From: Wukongarchaeum sp048886645
GTDB lineage: Archaea; Asgardarchaeota; Wukongarchaeia; Wukongarchaeales; Wukongarchaeaceae
DNA: 12,195 bases
Assembly (NCBI GenBank): GCA_048886645.1
Contig: JBHLKN010000058.1
Span: forward strand, 1-12,195
Direction: 5' to 3'
In this document: piece by piece, positions 11,833-12,195 of the stretch
Layout: each line of letters starts with the position of its first letter
How positions within the stretch are numbered: position 1 is the first letter of the stretch
Program-made: the position numbers and the translations under genes
The notes under the pieces: model-generated
What the model was told of the DNA's origin: nothing
The model's input: only the letters and a program-made list of their open reading frames with translations
Databases searched by the model: none

Positions 11833-12195
11833 TCAAGTTTTCTTCCCCTTGATCTTCTCTAAAGCTGCTTTCAAAGCTTCTCTAACACGGTTATCACCAT
11901 CATTTAGAGCTTGTGTGAGGGGTTCTACCGCCCTTTTATCCCCCATCTCTCCAAGAGTCCATGCCGTATACCTTCTAACATACCTATCTTCGTCCTTTAG
12001 GGCTTGTATGAGATGCTCCACCGCTGGTTCTCCTATCTCGACAAGAGCCTCTGCTGCCCTACTTCGAATATCAATATCTTTATCTTTCAGGGCTTGTATG
12101 AGGGGTTCTACTGCTGGCTCTCCTAATCTTACTAACTTATCCCATTGTTCCTTTGCGATTAAGTAATAGACTTTCGCTGTATCATCTTCAGGCTT
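11833..12195 (-). CDS. HEAT-repeat protein, partial (5' end beyond window)
   Basis: The minus-strand frame is open from the right edge to TGA at 11833-11835 and gives 120 residues. It begins inside the same inserted unit as the first HEAT gene (KPEDDTAKVYYLIAKEQW, against KPGYDIEKAYYLIAKEQW), then two repeats (LIQALKDKDIDIRSRAAEAL, one residue short with EIGEPAVEH; and LIQALKDEDRYVRRYTAWTL) and a C-cap (LTQALNDGDNRVREALKAAL, then KGKKT). The internal GTG at 12021 is not the start; the N-terminus lies outside. Bases 12141-12168 match 4321-4348 of the first HEAT gene, inverted, at 27 of 28 positions. It is the shortest array of the three as seen, and the same family of protein-binding scaffold. 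Confidence 0.85.
   Translation of the reverse strand, partial: KPEDDTAKVYYLIAKEQWDKLVRLGEPAVEPLIQALKDKDIDIRSRAAEALVEIGEPAVEHLIQALKDEDRYVRRYTAWTLGEMGDKRAVEPLTQALNDGDNRVREALKAALEKIKGKKT

Overview
The window reads as a piece of an archaeal chromosome of low GC content. The signs are: Shine-Dalgarno sites matching the archaeal anti-SD (GGAGG, GGTGAT, AAGGAGGT); AT-rich TATA-like boxes about 40-60 bases before many starts; TTG starts; heavy use of AGA/AGG and ATA codons; and archaeal gene families (tandem V4R protein, COG2236-type phosphoribosyltransferase, glycine-cleavage H-like protein, alphaRep-type HEAT proteins, ArsB/NhaD-type permease). A Bathyarchaeia-like or other uncultivated archaeal lineage would fit, but that placement is a guess. 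No plasmid, phage, IS element, CRISPR array or tRNA/rRNA gene was seen.

Layout, left to right: a tandem V4R-domain protein (43-1140, +); bifunctional chorismate mutase/prephenate dehydratase PheA (1355-2473, +); a phosphoribosyltransferase with a C-terminal helix-turn-helix-like tail (2591-3310, +); an H-like lipoyl carrier protein interrupted by one in-frame TAA (3434-3889, -); a nine-unit HEAT-repeat protein (4165-5124, +); a small gene of about 90 codons with no ATG/GTG/TTG start (5447-5716, +); a small PD-(D/E)XK-like protein (5800-6162, -); an ion-transporter-superfamily permease (6277-7734, -); a second HEAT-repeat protein with a start-codon problem (about 7874-8410, +); a 16-cysteine CxxCxGxG protein (8767-9798, +); a four-helix membrane protein (10034-10462, -); a CorA Mg2+ channel (10618-11682, -); and the 3' part of a third HEAT-repeat protein running off the right edge (11833-12195, -).

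Nearly every gene stands alone. Gaps are about 80-360 bases, many with a TATA-like box and some with a hairpin or T-run terminator, and orientation changes often. No operon or pathway links the genes. Phenylalanine synthesis, nucleobase salvage or regulation, ion and Mg2+ transport, lipoyl carriage and protein-binding scaffolds sit side by side.

The most interesting signals are: (i) three paralogous HEAT-repeat genes within 8 kb that share near-identical 28-base blocks, which suggests module exchange; (ii) a J-domain-less protein with two quartets of CxxC motifs at an exact 11-residue period; (iii) three adjacent coding regions with a broken or non-canonical start or stop signal; (iv) a marked left-to-right swing in A+C versus G+T content that resets at intergenic regions and ignores gene orientation; (v) a PRTase fused to an HTH-like tail. 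I did not find a clearly new multi-gene system.
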